Of a stretch of 64,000 nt of DNA, positions 11,221 through 22,969 are shown piece after piece. The translations under genes and the position numbers were made by a program. Under the pieces are notes generated by a model that was not told the DNA's origin, did no database searches, and saw only the letters and a list, made by a program, of their open reading frames with translations. Origin of the DNA: Astrocystis sublimbata (taxonomy: Eukaryota; Ascomycota; Sordariomycetes; Xylariales; Xylariaceae); the NCBI GenBank assembly GCA_022453515.1, contig JAJNNY010000047.1, forward strand, positions 62,001 to 126,000. Reading direction: 5' to 3'. The first letter of the stretch is position 1; each line of letters opens with the position of its first letter.

Positions 11221-12219
11221 ATGTCGGCTGCAGTTGCAAAGAGCGACCGTCAATACCATGATACTTCATCCGCATATGTTCTACCAAATGAGTAAGTTCG
11301 CTCAAGCTTCCCACCAAATTCCCTCGGCCCCATCACCACCTATCGTAAACCACTTCACTAACGTATTTTTCAAAGCACTGTCGAGCAGAATCGTCTCGAT
11401 GCGCAAGCTGCTGCCATCGTCACCATGGTTGGTGGCAAGGGTCCAGCGCTTGTATCGAGCCACCTGCTCTCCAATGCCAGGAAAATGGCCGACATTGGCT
11501 GCGGCACGGGCGTCGCTACCATCCAGCTTGCTGGCATGGTCCCATCTGCACAAGTGTTCGGCGTAGACATCTCGGTCGTTCCGAATGCGACCAAGGCTCT
11601 CGCCTCGAAGAACATCACCTGGGTCAAGGCTAATATACTGGACTCTCAAAGAAAGCCTGGCGCGCCAGGGCGAGACGACGCCACTGGGCTCACCCAGCTC
11701 CAGGGCCTGGACTACTTGTTCGGCCGCATGTTGTTCCTGGGTATCAACGACTGGCCGCACTACTTCGAGACATGTGCCTCCCTACTCGAGCCCGGCGGCA
11801 CTATCGAGCACCAAGATCTCGACTGGGCCTTCTATCGCGCCGGCACCGACGTCTGTCTCAGCACGGACTGGGAGTGGCACCGTGCGGTGCTGGACGCGTG
11901 CAAGAAGACGGGGCTGTCAACCTCGGCCGGCTCCTCGGCCGCCCGCCACATGGCCGATGCCGGGCTGAAAGTCATCAGCACGCAGAATTTTGAGTTCTCC
12001 TTTGTGCCGTCGGCCAAAACCCCTGACAGCCAGGCTATGGGGCGATACGTACAAGCTACGCTGATGCCACAGTACCCCGAGCTGATGCGCAAGATGCTGT
12101 CGGCCATAGGCATAGAGGGTTCCGAGCTCGAGAGGCTGACTCGGGAGTGCTTGCGTGATCTTTCATCTGAGGAAGGCATTCACCAGAAGTATACCGTGAC
12201 CATAGGCAAGAAATATTGA
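11221..12219 (+). CDS. SAM-dependent methyltransferase, small-molecule type
   Basis: Class I methyltransferase of about 304 residues. Exons are 11221-11291 and 11376-12219 (915 nt, in frame). The N-terminus YVLPND-TVEQNRLDAQ is typical of fungal cluster methyltransferases of the UbiE/LaeA-like fold. SAM-binding motif I is MADIGCGTGVATIQLA. An acidic motif II follows in VFGVDIS, and LEPGGTIEHQDLDW matches the post-motif region. It probably methylates an O or N of the cluster product. The stop codon TGA (12217-12219) is followed, in the same reading frame and without another stop, by the first visible exon of the tyrosinase-like gene. Confidence 0.88.
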
Positions 12220-13433
12220 GTGGCAGGGTTTTTTCCACGGCCAAAAGACTGGAAACCAGTACATCACGAACAAGATCAAAATCGTCCCCATGGCTGCAAC
12301 AGCGACACGATCGTCCGTCGCCAAGAGTGGTATGTTAGACAGTGAAACTTCTCTCGTGGATTGCGCTGATCAACGACACCAGGGGTTCGCTCTCCAAGAA
12401 AGCCCGTATCGAATATGTCGATGCCGTCAAGTGCCTCCAGGAGAAAGCGCCTCGCAGCTCTAAGGAGGTGGCACCTGGTGTCCGCAGTGGATTTGACGAC
12501 TTTGCGGCAACACACATTGAGAAAACCCCTTACATCCACTTTGATGTCAGTAATACCACTCCAAGTTCTTAGAAACTCTCGCTCAACCCAAGAATAGGGA
12601 CTTTTCTTCTCCTACCACCGCCAGCTCATCTGGCTGTACGAGAAAGCCCTACAGGAAGAGTGCGGGTACAAGGGCACGCAGCCCTACTGGGATTGGACGC
12701 TTGAGTGGCAGGACCAGCGCAAGTCGACCGTGTTCGACGGATCGCCCACGTCGCTCGGCAGCAACGGCAAGGCCATCCCCCACGGCCCGACTAGCATATC
12801 CGCCTTCGGGCTCACGCTCTCGATCCCACCTGGAACAGGCGGTGGCTGCGTCGAGAAGGGCCCCTTCTCCGACTACAACGTGACGCTTGGTCCGATCGCG
12901 TACGAGCCAAAGGGCGCCGACGGCGGCCTAGGCGCGAACCCGCGCTGCCTGGCCCGCGACATCTCAGCCGAGTGGAGCAACAACACCAAGCCGACCGATG
13001 TCCTGAGCGTGCTGACCACGTGCGAGGACATCGGCTGCTTCGATATGCAGCTCGAGGCCATCAACGGCGTCCATGCCGGCGGCCACTTCACCATCGGCGG
13101 CGTGGGCCTAGATGCGTATGCCAGCGCCGGGGACCCTGCCTTCTGGGTGCACCATGCCCAGATCGATCGCGTTTGGACGCTGTGGCAGAACGCCAATCCT
13201 CAGCATCGCACTTTGCAAGTGTCACAGACTGTGACTGCGTTTAATGGTACTTTAATAAAACCCCCCCGGATGTGGTTATGAACATGGTGCTAATGAGTGA
13301 TGCATTCGCAGATCCGCCGAGCGCCAACGTCACCCTGAACACCGTGATGGACTTTGGGGTTCTAGGACCTCAGGTTAAGGTTGGTAAGACAGTGTCGACC
13401 ACGGATCACGACTTTTGCTATATGTATGTGTAA
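12220..13433 (+). CDS. tyrosinase-like binuclear copper oxidase, 5' end missing
   Basis: Type-3 copper protein (tyrosinase/polyphenol oxidase family) that would oxidise phenols. Exons that fit are up to 12329, 12383-12545, 12598-13246 and 13312-13433. CuA ligands are in THIEKTPYIHF and in FFSYHRQLIWLYE. CuB ligands are in HAGGHFTIGG and DPAFWVHHAQIDRVW. The structural PYWDW motif and the terminal DFCYMYV are present, so the catalytic core is complete. The 5' end is odd: the exon-1 frame (CNSDTIVRRQEW, the family's usual first conserved block) contains no ATG back to the TGA of the methyltransferase. The ATG at 12290 is in a different frame and cannot be spliced in frame. No signal peptide is visible. 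It is therefore N-terminally truncated, uses an unseen upstream exon, or is expressed by an unusual mechanism. The start given is the first codon of the open frame. Confidence 0.8.
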
Positions 13434-14496
13434 AGTTGAAGTGATATTTCAAAAACCACATCAGCTTTGAGTTCCTGTTTTCTGGTTCATTACTTGGCAT
13501 AGAGTTTCTGTATTAATTGTCGACCGTTCGACGGCCTCCTCATGGCACGTGTTCTTAGAAGTGCCTGTAGATATTAAATAGAACATGGAAATAGCCCGCG
13601 GCTTTATGACTTCTCATCTCTTTATAAGCTAAATGGGGCTTTACCAACATCAAAGTAAAGCTTAGAGGTTCAATCAACTCACGTGACGAGGGCAACCTTC
13701 CCAACATGCCTCAGTGGTGGAGCTGTGCTGGTAAAGGTTGACATATTATTGATAAATCGATTTCCCGGTTATTACAAGCCTATCTCTTCGGGTTCTCGGA
13801 AACTGGCCGATGATGAAATTGGGGGCTGTTCAATTTGTGTAATGAGCCTATCATCCATCACCTGGTGAGATGAGCAGTCAGGTCTGTTTCCACACGTCAG
13901 CTTTACAGTATGTTTGACGTTAAATTGTCCTACCGACTTTTCGAAGGATAATGGAAAGTAGATGGGAAGGTAAAGGGGAGGGTATATAGCCGGGTTCTGA
14001 ATTCCTTTTTTTTTCTTGGTTGTTGTCTTGTTCCTACTCGCCGTTTCTGTACTAACTGGGCAATTGCAGACTAGCTGTTAACCTAATTGCGCTTTATTGG
14101 CTGCGTTGCTGTACTTCAGTAACGGTAGGTGTTGTGTGATTTAGGCGATACGAATACGAATACGGGGCTATGGTAAGTAGGTGGCGTTTATGCGGCGGTG
14201 GCTGGCGTACTATGGCTTATTCTTTCTTAAGAAATACAAAAAACCTATTTGAGTGAGTGCCCGAAAGTGTGCCGTACCACAGGGCAAGGACGTCTTGCTC
14301 GTTAGAGAGACTTTAAGGGGCTCTCACAGTGCTCACACAACTCGCTGTCGGGCAAGGGAGTTAAACACGGGATATGCCTGAAGGTCTTTGTCTCTCTGAC
14401 AGTAGTTTGCCAACACCGGATCATAATAATAGGCTAGGTGGTCTAATTGTAACGACTAGACTAGACTTCGTAACAGCACTGACAACATCAATCCGG
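13434..14496. other. intergenic interval
   Basis: The convergent region between the tyrosinase-like and NmrA-like genes. No gene, RNA or clear repeat seen. Confidence 0.5.
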
Positions 14497-15457
14497 CTAT
14501 TTAGACAAGTCACGGATCAGCTCCGCAATGTCCGACTCGCTCATCTGCTTAATCCCAAGTAGGTCATTATCAAGCTTCTCGAACTTGGCGCCGTACCCCT
14601 CTCCCCATACGGCAGCGGTGATGAAGTTCATGACGAAGTTGGCTGGGTTAGGCTGCGGTTTATTGAGCTCCTCCCACCCTGCATTGACGTGATCGTCCAA
14701 AGACACTTCTTTGCCTTTCCAACCGCTCGACCCTGTAGCCCGCTTCGCAGTCTCCAGCAGCTGCGCCGACGAGACGGCCGTGTCCTGGACGTATACGGTC
14801 CGGTTCTCCGTCTCGGCCGGGTGATTCAACACGCCAGCAACGGCACGGCCGACCGTGGCGAGAGTACTGGTGCTGAATACGCGGTTACCGCCGTCCCAGA
14901 GGGTGATACTCTTGCCCTTGATATCGGCCACGAAGCCGACGCGCATGCCCCAGTCGAAGAAGGGCCCGTTCATGACCAGCGTGTACGTCATGCCCCCGGA
15001 CTGAGCGGCCTGCTCCTTGAGGGCCTTCTGCACGGTCACCTTGTCCCCGTAGCTGGGTAGCTGGGCGGACTTAGCATTGGTCGTGTCGGAGCCGAACTCA
15101 GAGGGCAGGAATCGCTTGACGCCGGCCTTGGCAGCGGCTTCTACCAAGAGCAGCTGCCGCGACAGGGCTGCCGATGCGATGGTCGAGACGACGGCGTCCT
15201 GGCCCTTCAGAGCGGCGACGAGGGAGTCCATGGAGTCGTAGTCCACCTCGGCTTCCTTGACGGATGCTGGGTATGCATGCGAGCCGCTCTTTCGCGTGAG
15301 GACTGTCACCTCAAACCCGGCTTTTACGACTTGCTGTAGAACGTTAGGCCCTAAGTTACCGCTGGCCTGTTTTATGTCAGCGCGTCACGAAGTCTCTATG
15401 CGAGGTAATCATGTTCCCACATACCCCTACGATAGCCACTTTCTTCAGGATTGACAT
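14497..15457 (-). CDS. NmrA-like / isoflavone-reductase-like NAD(P)-binding protein
   Basis: Atypical SDR of the NmrA/isoflavone reductase group, about 300 residues. Minus-strand exons are 15457-15425 (11 codons) and 15366-14497; the 58-bp intron splits the dinucleotide loop VAIVG-ASGNLGPNVL, which has the GxxGxxG pattern after splicing. Other family marks are VTVLTRKSG after beta-2, QDAVVSTIASAAL and KRFLPSEFGSD. The protein is full length. In clusters these proteins act as phenylcoumaran/isoflavone-type reductases or as redox sensors; which one applies here is unknown. The 11-codon first exon decides the start because only it supplies the first glycine of the loop. Confidence 0.88.
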
Positions 15458-16072
15458 ATTGCAATTCGGTGTGAGGGTGGCGTGTTATGAGATATGTGTC
15501 AGATGTTAATCGATGCGCTGGTGTTGATAAAGTGGTCAGTTGAGATGAAGTTGCCGATAAATAAACGACCTAAAGTTGAAGCGATCGTAGAAATAAGAAC
15601 AATTAAGCTTTCTTTAATCTCCTCGACCTCCCTCGCTCCTCCCACGTAGAATCCCGTCACCATCCCACATGGAACCCCGTAAATCCACCGAGGCATTATT
15701 ATGTAATGTGTGTAATCCCAAATGAATCTAGGACATTCTGAAGAATTCGTCCATGCCACACCGCTTTGTCACGGAGTCCTAAGATTTACAATACATTATA
15801 TAGGTACGTAGGGTGCACAAAGAAACGTGGCGGATCGGCGTGCAGGTCTTGCATGCATCCCACCTCAGTGGTACCCCAATTACCCCTTATCCCACATATC
15901 CCACACGGGCTTGTCTTAGCGCTGCAGCCTTAATCCACCTTGGCACTCGGCAGTGTCGGAGTTATCGGGCGACGGTACTGTACGGACAGTCAGCTTGATT
16001 GAATGCTTTTCCCTCCTTCGGCCACGACTCTCAAAAGTCTCTCACAAAGACCTGCTGGTCACCAGCAGCATC
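15458..16072. other. divergent promoter region
   Basis: The non-coding interval between the NmrA-like gene (-) and the C2H2 factor (+). It must contain both 5' regions. No specific site recognised. Confidence 0.5.
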
Positions 16073-18493
16073 ATGGATACTACTCACCAGGGCAAGCAGC
16101 AGTTCAAGTGCCCCATCCCTACCTGTTACAAGCTGTTCAATCGTCGGGAGCATGTTACACGTCACCTAAAATCCCACAACCCAGTGGCACAGTACCAATG
16201 TCATGTGTGTGGCCGCCGATATGCGCGGAGGTGAGTCGTTATACTCCTCGTCTATGCACACACACATAGCTTAATCTAGTCTAGTGATGTTCTGCGCCGG
16301 CACATCAGCGGACACTATCCGGACCAAGCGACACCCAAACCGGTGGCCTCCACCCAACCGGAGCCGTCCCAAGTGGCGGTCCAATATCGGGAAGACTACC
16401 AGGATGTGACCATGGAAACCTCTGCCTCGACGCTGGCGTCGCATAATGTGACCAACGACGTTTGGAATCCACGGACCGTACCTGAATCCTGGCCGCCGCC
16501 TGATTTTCCGATCAGCGGCAATAACATCGCCCAGACCGCCGAATGGGCCACACTCATGTCTGCCGAGGCATCAATGGAGTTTGAGGGCATATCGAGGGAT
16601 GCGATAGTGCCCAGCGCCCCCAGCGCTCTCACAGACAACCAGGAAGGACCCCCTTCCAGCCTGTCCTCACTGACGTATGAGAGTGTGGCAGACACGGCGA
16701 GCTCGGTGGCCTCCAACTTGCCAACAAACACTTCGGCCAGCTCGCCCCCTGAAATAGCCGAAGACGACAACATTGAAGAGGGCGACATGGTCGAGGAAAT
16801 TGATGCCTCGGCCCCGGAGACGCGGCGACTCGTCGAGGTCTACTTTGCGCTAGTCCATCCCTGCTGGCCTGTCCTTCACCGTCCGACATTTTCGATAGAG
16901 AAATGTTCCAAATCCCTCCTCGCGTCCATAATGATGATAGCGGCGCACGCTGAGGGCAACGAGAGACATCTGGGGCTTTCGCGAAGTATTCTCGACACGA
17001 TAGGAGGCCATGAGCTGGCAAGTCTTCGTCTCGCCGTACCCTACTGGGCCGTAGTCTAATTCGATTCAGATGTCTTGCCCGTCTTTGCATCTACTGCAAG
17101 CGATTCTCTTGTGTGTTGCATATTCCATCCGCCGTGTGGTAGGTCGTAGTTCTTGTCCAGTTGGAATGTGTAAGTTACTGATCCCGTTGTAGTGGGAACC
17201 TGGCATGGCCACCAAGGCGGCCCATCTGAACGCCATATTGGTGTCCACCTGCCGAAGCTTAGGGGTCTTCAAAGACAGCCAACTATATCATGGCGGTGCT
17301 GATCAGTCGCGCCTCTCATCATGGATAGCGAAAGAGCAGATCCATCGGTAAGTAGGTTCACGTTACTTTCACTCGTATCCGACTAACCAGACTTCAGACT
17401 CGCCTTCAACGTCTTCTGCGTAGACACCTACATAAGTGGCATTCTAGACCACCCACCGACCGTCCGTTATCAGGAGCTCCGGATCCCGCTGCCGGTATCG
17501 ACCGAGCTCTGGGAAGCCAGCGACGAGATGGAGCGGCGACGGCTCCAGTGGCAAGAGCCCGCCGGCCGCCAGCGCGTGCTCTTCTCCTCCATCATGCGCG
17601 ATTTTCTCGAAGTCGATAATCCAGGGGACGAAGCAGCCCCGTATCGTCTAGATACTACCGCCAGCCACCTCGGCTTCTGCGCCTTGCGGAGCGGCGTCTG
17701 GGAAGCCGCCGAAGAAGCGCACAGCTCCGCGACTGACGAGCTCTCGACCAAGTACGAGCCCGGCAGTCCCATACTGCGGTGGCAGAATAAAGTAGCCAGT
17801 TGGAAGCGACGAACGGAAGATGACTGCGCGCTGAGCGAGAGGTACTTCGCTTCCTCTTCCCACCCCCATGACACGACGCCCGATCCCGCTGCCGCTTTCA
17901 GCTTACTCCTAGGGCACCTATACCACCTGCACATGCACGCACCCCTCCGGATCCTACAGCAGGTTTCCAACTACAGCACGGGGCCCGACACGACAGTTAC
18001 AAGACTCACGGAAGCGCAGCGCCGCCTGCGTATCTGGATGAAGTCGCCATGCTCCCGGATCACGCTGCACCACGCGGCGCAGATCTCGCGCGTCGCCGTG
18101 GAAGAGCTGAAAAGGAGCGAAGTGACGACGATCCCGCAGAACCCGCTCGTCATCCCCGCGCTGCTGACGAGCGCCCAGACGGCCTGGGCCATCGCGCACC
18201 TGACGTCGACGTGCGACCACGACCGCGACCACAACCATGACGACGGCTGCAGCATGAATGAGCGGCGCGTGCTCGACATCTTCGATGTGGCGGATGAATG
18301 CGACGCCAAGCTCGCGGGCTGGGGTCAGCACGGCGGCCCAGTGGCATTTTCATGGGGTCCGACCGGTCCTGTCGTGTGTCGCTGCCAGTCGCGGGAGTTG
18401 GCGAGTTGGTTTCGCGTTCACCTCAGTAAGGAGGCGAGCGCCGAGGCTGAGTTTGTCGCTATTGTGAACGGTGTGCAGGCTGCGTCGATGTAG
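16073..18493 (+). CDS. C2H2 zinc-finger / fungal-specific transcription factor, one break unresolved
   Basis: Probable cluster regulator. Two C2H2 fingers lie at the N-terminus: CPIPTCYKLFNRREHVTRHLKSH and, across a 54-bp intron (16231-16284), CHVCGRRYARRSDVLRRHISGH. A polar linker follows, then a fungal-specific transcription factor domain starting at VEVYFALVHPCWPVLHRPTF. Later exons are up to 17138, 17193-17347 and 17398-18493, with good GT..AG introns at 17139-17192 and 17348-17397. The problem lies at 17020-17070: the frame ending GGHELASLRL hits TAA at 17056, while the conserved continuation CPSLHLLQAILLCVAYSI is in another frame. No intron with canonical ends and normal length joins them, so this is either an unusual intron or a frame-disrupting lesion. 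The start ATG at 16073 immediately precedes the first finger. Confidence 0.72.
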
Positions 18494-18670
18494 AGTGGGC
18501 TGGCTTACTTGGTTTCGCGCGTGCTCTATTGGGGAGTGTAGTCTACTTGCACATCAAGATGACTAAACCATCTCGCTGGTGCCCGTCCTAACCACACGAA
18601 AGACAACAGATGCCGAACGAGGGCGTCTTCTTTCTGTTTCGTCCAGTCGTCAACCCTACCGATATGGCCA

Positions 18671-18778
18671 GATGCCGCTACGCTATGGCGGGCGGCAGAG
18701 AACGGGCACGAGGCCATGGCCCTGCTGCTTCCTAATGCGAGTGAGACCCGAGTGTGCGCGTTAGAAAACGGCATCTAA
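18671..18778 (+). pseudogene. ankyrin-repeat remnant
   Basis: A 35-codon frame ended by TAA that reads DAATLWRAAENGHEAMALLL, close to the ankyrin consensus (G-x-TPLHxAAxxGHxxxxxLLL). No start and no second repeat is seen. It sits directly in front of the PKS stump, about 10 bp before the PKS-like frame opens, so the two fragments were probably brought together by a rearrangement. Confidence 0.5.
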
Positions 18779-18786
18779 TCACCGCG

Positions 18787-20856
18787 ATGCCATCGAAATT
18801 CGAACTGCTTCCACCCGAGCTGCTGCGGGCGTTGTGGGCCTGTCTTGCGCCGTACGGCCGCATGATCGAGATCGGCAAGGCCGAAATCAATGCCGACGCG
18901 CCGCTGCCCATGGATGGGTTTGCTCGAAACTCGCTGTTCGCCGCCGTCGATATGCACCAATCGTCAAGGACATGAGCGAGAAGGCGCTGGCGCAAGGACT
19001 CCTACAGACGTCGATGGATCTGGCCCAGGCGGGCACGCTGCGCTCGCCGAGTCCTCTCCACGTGTTCGGTGTTGATGACGTCGAGGGTGCGTTCCGCTAT
19101 CTCGCGAGCGGAAAGAACTCGGGCCGAATTGTGATTCGCGTCGATCGAGATACAGTTGTCCAGGTGAGTGAGTTGCGCAAGCTGATAGGTCTCTACATTC
19201 CTACCCCTGAAGGCCATGTGAGCAGGAATCACTTGATAGAAACGTCGAAAGGAAGAGCCCCTGATGGAATGGAAATGGCGTCTGGGGTGTCTGCATACCA
19301 ACTCGTATTTATACTTACACCACATTACAGAAATTCCTCATCAAACGAAGAACTTGGACTCTTGACGAGAAGACCACGTACCTCGTAGCTGGCGGTCTAG
19401 GTGGCCTTGGCCGTTCGATCATCAGATGGATGGTCACACGTGGAGCCAAGTACCTGCTCGTTCCGTCGCGATCAGGGGCCGCCTCTGCCGCGGCGTTGGA
19501 CGTTGTAGATGAGCTTTCACGCCGAGGCGTTGTTATGTCAACCCCTAAATGCGATGTCGCCTCAAAGGACTCCCTGGCTTGCATGCTCCGCGAGTCTGCT
19601 GCCACTCTACCCCCGATCCGTGGGTGCATCGTGGCGACTATGGTTTTGAACGTAAGTTTCTAATATTATTGGTTTCATTTCCCCTTCTTTGAAAGCATAT
19701 TCACCGGACGAGGTGTCACTTTCTATCCGCTCGTTAGCTCGCTACCGCGGCCGCTCTTTTACTCCTCTAAATAGAGTGCAAATATTAAGACGTAGATACC
19801 GATGATGTAAAACTAGGTATCTACGTAGGAACCTATTCTTCACCTTGTTTAATGCGATACTAACGAGTTCCTTGTTTTCACCCCTAGGACACCTTATTCG
19901 ACAACATGACTCTTAAGCAATGGGAGAAAACAGCGCGGTCAAAGATTGATTCGTCCTGGAATCTACACGCCCAGCTCCCTGTCGATCTTGAGTTCTTCAT
20001 CATGCTCTCCTCCGTCTCGGGAGTCGTGGGCAACCCAGGCCAGAGCAACTACGCCGCCGGGTGCACGTTTCAGGATGCGCTAGCACGGCATCGGAACAAT
20101 ATCAGCCGAAGCCATGGTCACCCTCAACAGCAGTGCCCGAAGACCATCTCCATCGACTTGGGCGTGATGCGCGGCGTCGGCATCGTAGCCGAGACTGAAC
20201 GTCTGCAGCGGCATTTCTTTCAGACAGACTCGAGCGCCACCGACGCCCGTCCTGATAATAATAGTCCTAGTAGTAAGAATCACAGCTGCGCGGCCGCAGG
20301 GTTCGTACCCGTCAACGAGGCCGAATTACTTTCTCTACTTGACATCTGCTGCGATCCAACGTACCAGACAGAAAAGGACGGGGATGTACGATATGGGCAG
20401 GTGGTCGTGGGCCTCGAGACACCTGCCAGCTTCTCCCTTCACGCCGGCACTCATGCAGCTCCCCCTGAAATTCTCCAAAGACCTTTGTTCGCCCGGCTCA
20501 GCAGCGTCGGTCGTGGAGCCAGCCAGGACATTGATAAGAGCGGTGGCGATGGCGGCGGCGATATGAACGCCGCATATGCCTTCCGTTGCGCCGAGTCGGT
20601 TGCCGCGCGTGCAACAGTGGTGGTCGAGGCGCTCTCAGTACGGCTGGCGAGAACGCTGTCGATGGATCGGGGAGATGTGGACGCCTATAGGGCGCTCCAT
20701 GCGTACGGCGTAGACTCGCTCATTGCCGTTGAGCTGCGCAGCTGGCTGGGCAGAGAATTTGCGGCTGATGTGCCTGTCTTTGAGATTGTGAGCGGGAAGA
20801 CGGTGCAGGCTGTTGGGGAGCTCGTTGCAAGGACTAGTCGCATTGAGATGAAATGA
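18787..20856 (+). pseudogene. highly reducing PKS, 3' stump (partial ER, KR, ACP)
   Basis: C-terminal remnant of a fungal type I highly reducing polyketide synthase. It starts inside the enoyl-reductase domain (ELLRALWACLAPYGRMIEIGK, then FARNSLFAAVDM). A one-base loss near 18965 shifts the frame, and the ER continues as KDMSEKALAQGLLQ to GRIVIRVDRD. After an intron (about 19163-19330) the ketoreductase follows with YLVAGGLGGLGRSI and, after a longer intron (about 19650-19888), FFIMLSSVSGVVGNPGQSNY with the catalytic Tyr. The ACP has the phosphopantetheine Ser in GVDSLIAVELRSW near the C-terminus. KS, AT, DH and any MT domain are absent and no such sequence lies upstream, where a transcription factor and an ankyrin scrap stand instead. 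It cannot make a polyketide alone. Confidence 0.85.
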
Positions 20857-20926
20857 AGGAGAGAAGAAGTTATATTGTACTCAATAGAACTATATAGAAG
20901 GCGAGTTTAAATAGCTTGCAAGTTAT

Positions 20927-22969
20927 TCATTCACAGATAGATACACAGCAACGATCTAGAATACGCGCCAGAACCTCGACAAGCTTATCCCCACAGCCCT
21001 CGGCATCTTGCTCTCCATTATCGTGCCGCCACGCAACGAAGCGATCAGGCCGAACTAGCACTGCACCCTTTTCGCCAACACCCCTTTTCTTCGACCAATC
21101 GTAGAAGAGATCGCGATAATCTTCTCCTCCGATGCTGTACACTTTGATCTCTACCGACATGGCTTTGCGCACTTTGTCTGCAGCTGAAACCCACCTGGCC
21201 TTCCCACCGATCCCCGTGAAGATCGTGAAATGGCCCTTGCCTGCTAGATCATGGGTCGATATCATCGGGTCGTTTGGTGTCGCTTTCGATGCACGTAGCC
21301 ACGCATGCGGAAGACGGAAGCCGGGATAGGTTCTTTCCAAATAATGAAGCTTCTCATCTTCTGGGTCTGAAAAGCTGGGAGGCAGTCCTGGTTCGTCGTC
21401 GGACCACACAGCGTTGGAGGTATACAGCTGGTTCATCTCAATCCCGAAGCCATGCCTTTCTGAGTCGAGCTTTTCGATGATCTTCTGGAATGCAGCTCTC
21501 GCTTCTGCGCCTTCGTCGCTATCTTCTTCAAGCCGGTTGAGAATCTTGCGCTTTTCTGTCAGATCTGGCTCGAAGACTCCCATTAAGGCGAAGAGCTGCG
21601 CATGGATCTTTCCCGTTTCATTGGTGCGTGTGACAACGGCTTTGCCAACGGGCTGTCTCTCGTCATTGTATGACTGCAAAAGTGAAGGCGAAGCCAGCCC
21701 TTTTCGTACATAAGCTATCTTCCATGCAAGATTATACGCATCCTGGATGCATGTATTGGAGCCTAGTCCGTTGAAAGGCGGGTGTCTATGGACTGCGTCT
21801 CCGAGGCAGAATACGTTTCCGCTGCTATACTTCTCTGCGTAAGTGTCTTGAATCGACCAGTAAGAGAAGCCTTTGGGCTTGATCGAAACGGTGTCATCGC
21901 CAATTAGGTCTCTGACATGCTCGAGCATCTCGTCTTGGCTGGCTGTCACCTCGGTGACGCCTGGCTTGGCCAGCATGCTGACCACCCACTCATTGAAGGG
22001 TCTGACTTGACGGGTTATCGCGAGAGCGCAGTAGTCCGGCTGCGGCTTATCAGGCTTGATCAACATGTGTATCAGCCCGGGTGAATGCGCCATCAAATGG
22101 CTCTGGATAACAGGTCAGCTAACCACTATTTTGCAACTGCTACTCCGAGGTTTCAACATACCAGGTCTGCCTCAAACCACACATTCACCGCCAGTCCTCC
22201 GCCTAGTTTCCCTTGAAACGGCAGGTCCAACTCTCGCGCCACAACGCTTCTGGCGCCGTCCGCACCGCAAAGATAGTTTGAAACAATCGTCAGCTCCTGG
22301 CCAGAGAGCAAATCCTTGATAGTCGAGTGGACTTTGCCCGTCTCTGTGTTTTGCCAGCACGTAAGGAACTCGTAGTTCCAGCGAAGCTTGAAGCCGTTCT
22401 GCGTCGCGACTCGAAGTAGTATAGGTTCCAATATAGACTGCGGGATATCTGCTTGCTCGCAGGGTGTTGCTTTTTTGTACTCTCCCTATTCTCATCAGTT
22501 CGGAGTTAACCCAAGAATTGCTCGATGTATCCGCTAACTAACCTCTCGGTAAGGGTCGTTGCCTGCATAGTACGATCGCGAAATCTCCTCTCCTGCCATC
22601 GTATGGCAGAATCGGTAGAACTTGATGAGCTCCTTTGGTGTGGCAACACTGCGACACTCGGGCTCCAGTCCAATATCTCGGAGACATTCTGTGAGTTGGT
22701 ATTAGAATGCGCGCATCCAGAGTAACTTGGCCGGATGCACACCAAATGCTGCATTGTTGGTATAATGCGCTCGAGGGGTTCGTGCTGTTGAAGATGCCTT
22801 GCTGATGATAAGTCCGGTCACACCTAATAGGTCATGCATGGTTAGCAACTAAATCTTTAGGGGGTGACACGCTGCAGCGGTTCTCACCATATTGAGTCAA
22901 AAAGCACCCTAAGCTAGCCCCTGCAGGGCCAGCTCCAACGATCAAAATATCGGTCTCAATGCAGGCCAT
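20927..22969 (-). CDS. FAD-dependent monooxygenase (phenol hydroxylase-like)
   Basis: Flavoprotein hydroxylase of the PHBH/phenol 2-monooxygenase fold, about 602 residues, apparently intact. Minus-strand exons are 22969-22888, 22823-22743, 22688-22543, 22485-22162 and 22102-20927 (1809 nt, in frame). The FAD ADP-binding fingerprint is ILIVGAGPAGASLG at the N-terminus. RTPRAHYTNNAA matches the RTPRA segment typical of fungal TropB-like and phenol hydroxylases. CGADGARSVVARELDL is the DG motif. GDAVHRHPPFNGLGSNTCIQD is the GD motif that binds FAD ribityl. The C-terminal thioredoxin-like domain of phenol hydroxylases is present. It would hydroxylate an aromatic or polyketide substrate using NAD(P)H and O2. 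Every junction has canonical ends, in contrast to the neighbouring PKS stump. Confidence 0.9.

Noticed and set aside
12342..12572. Possible tyrosinase start at 12342
   Set aside because: The codon is GTG and lies inside a clear 53-bp intron (12330-12382); the upstream exon supplies the conserved first block.
15953..16072. N-terminal extension of the C2H2 factor
   Set aside because: The frame is open upstream but the residues are not conserved-looking and the ATG at 16073 lies directly before the first finger.
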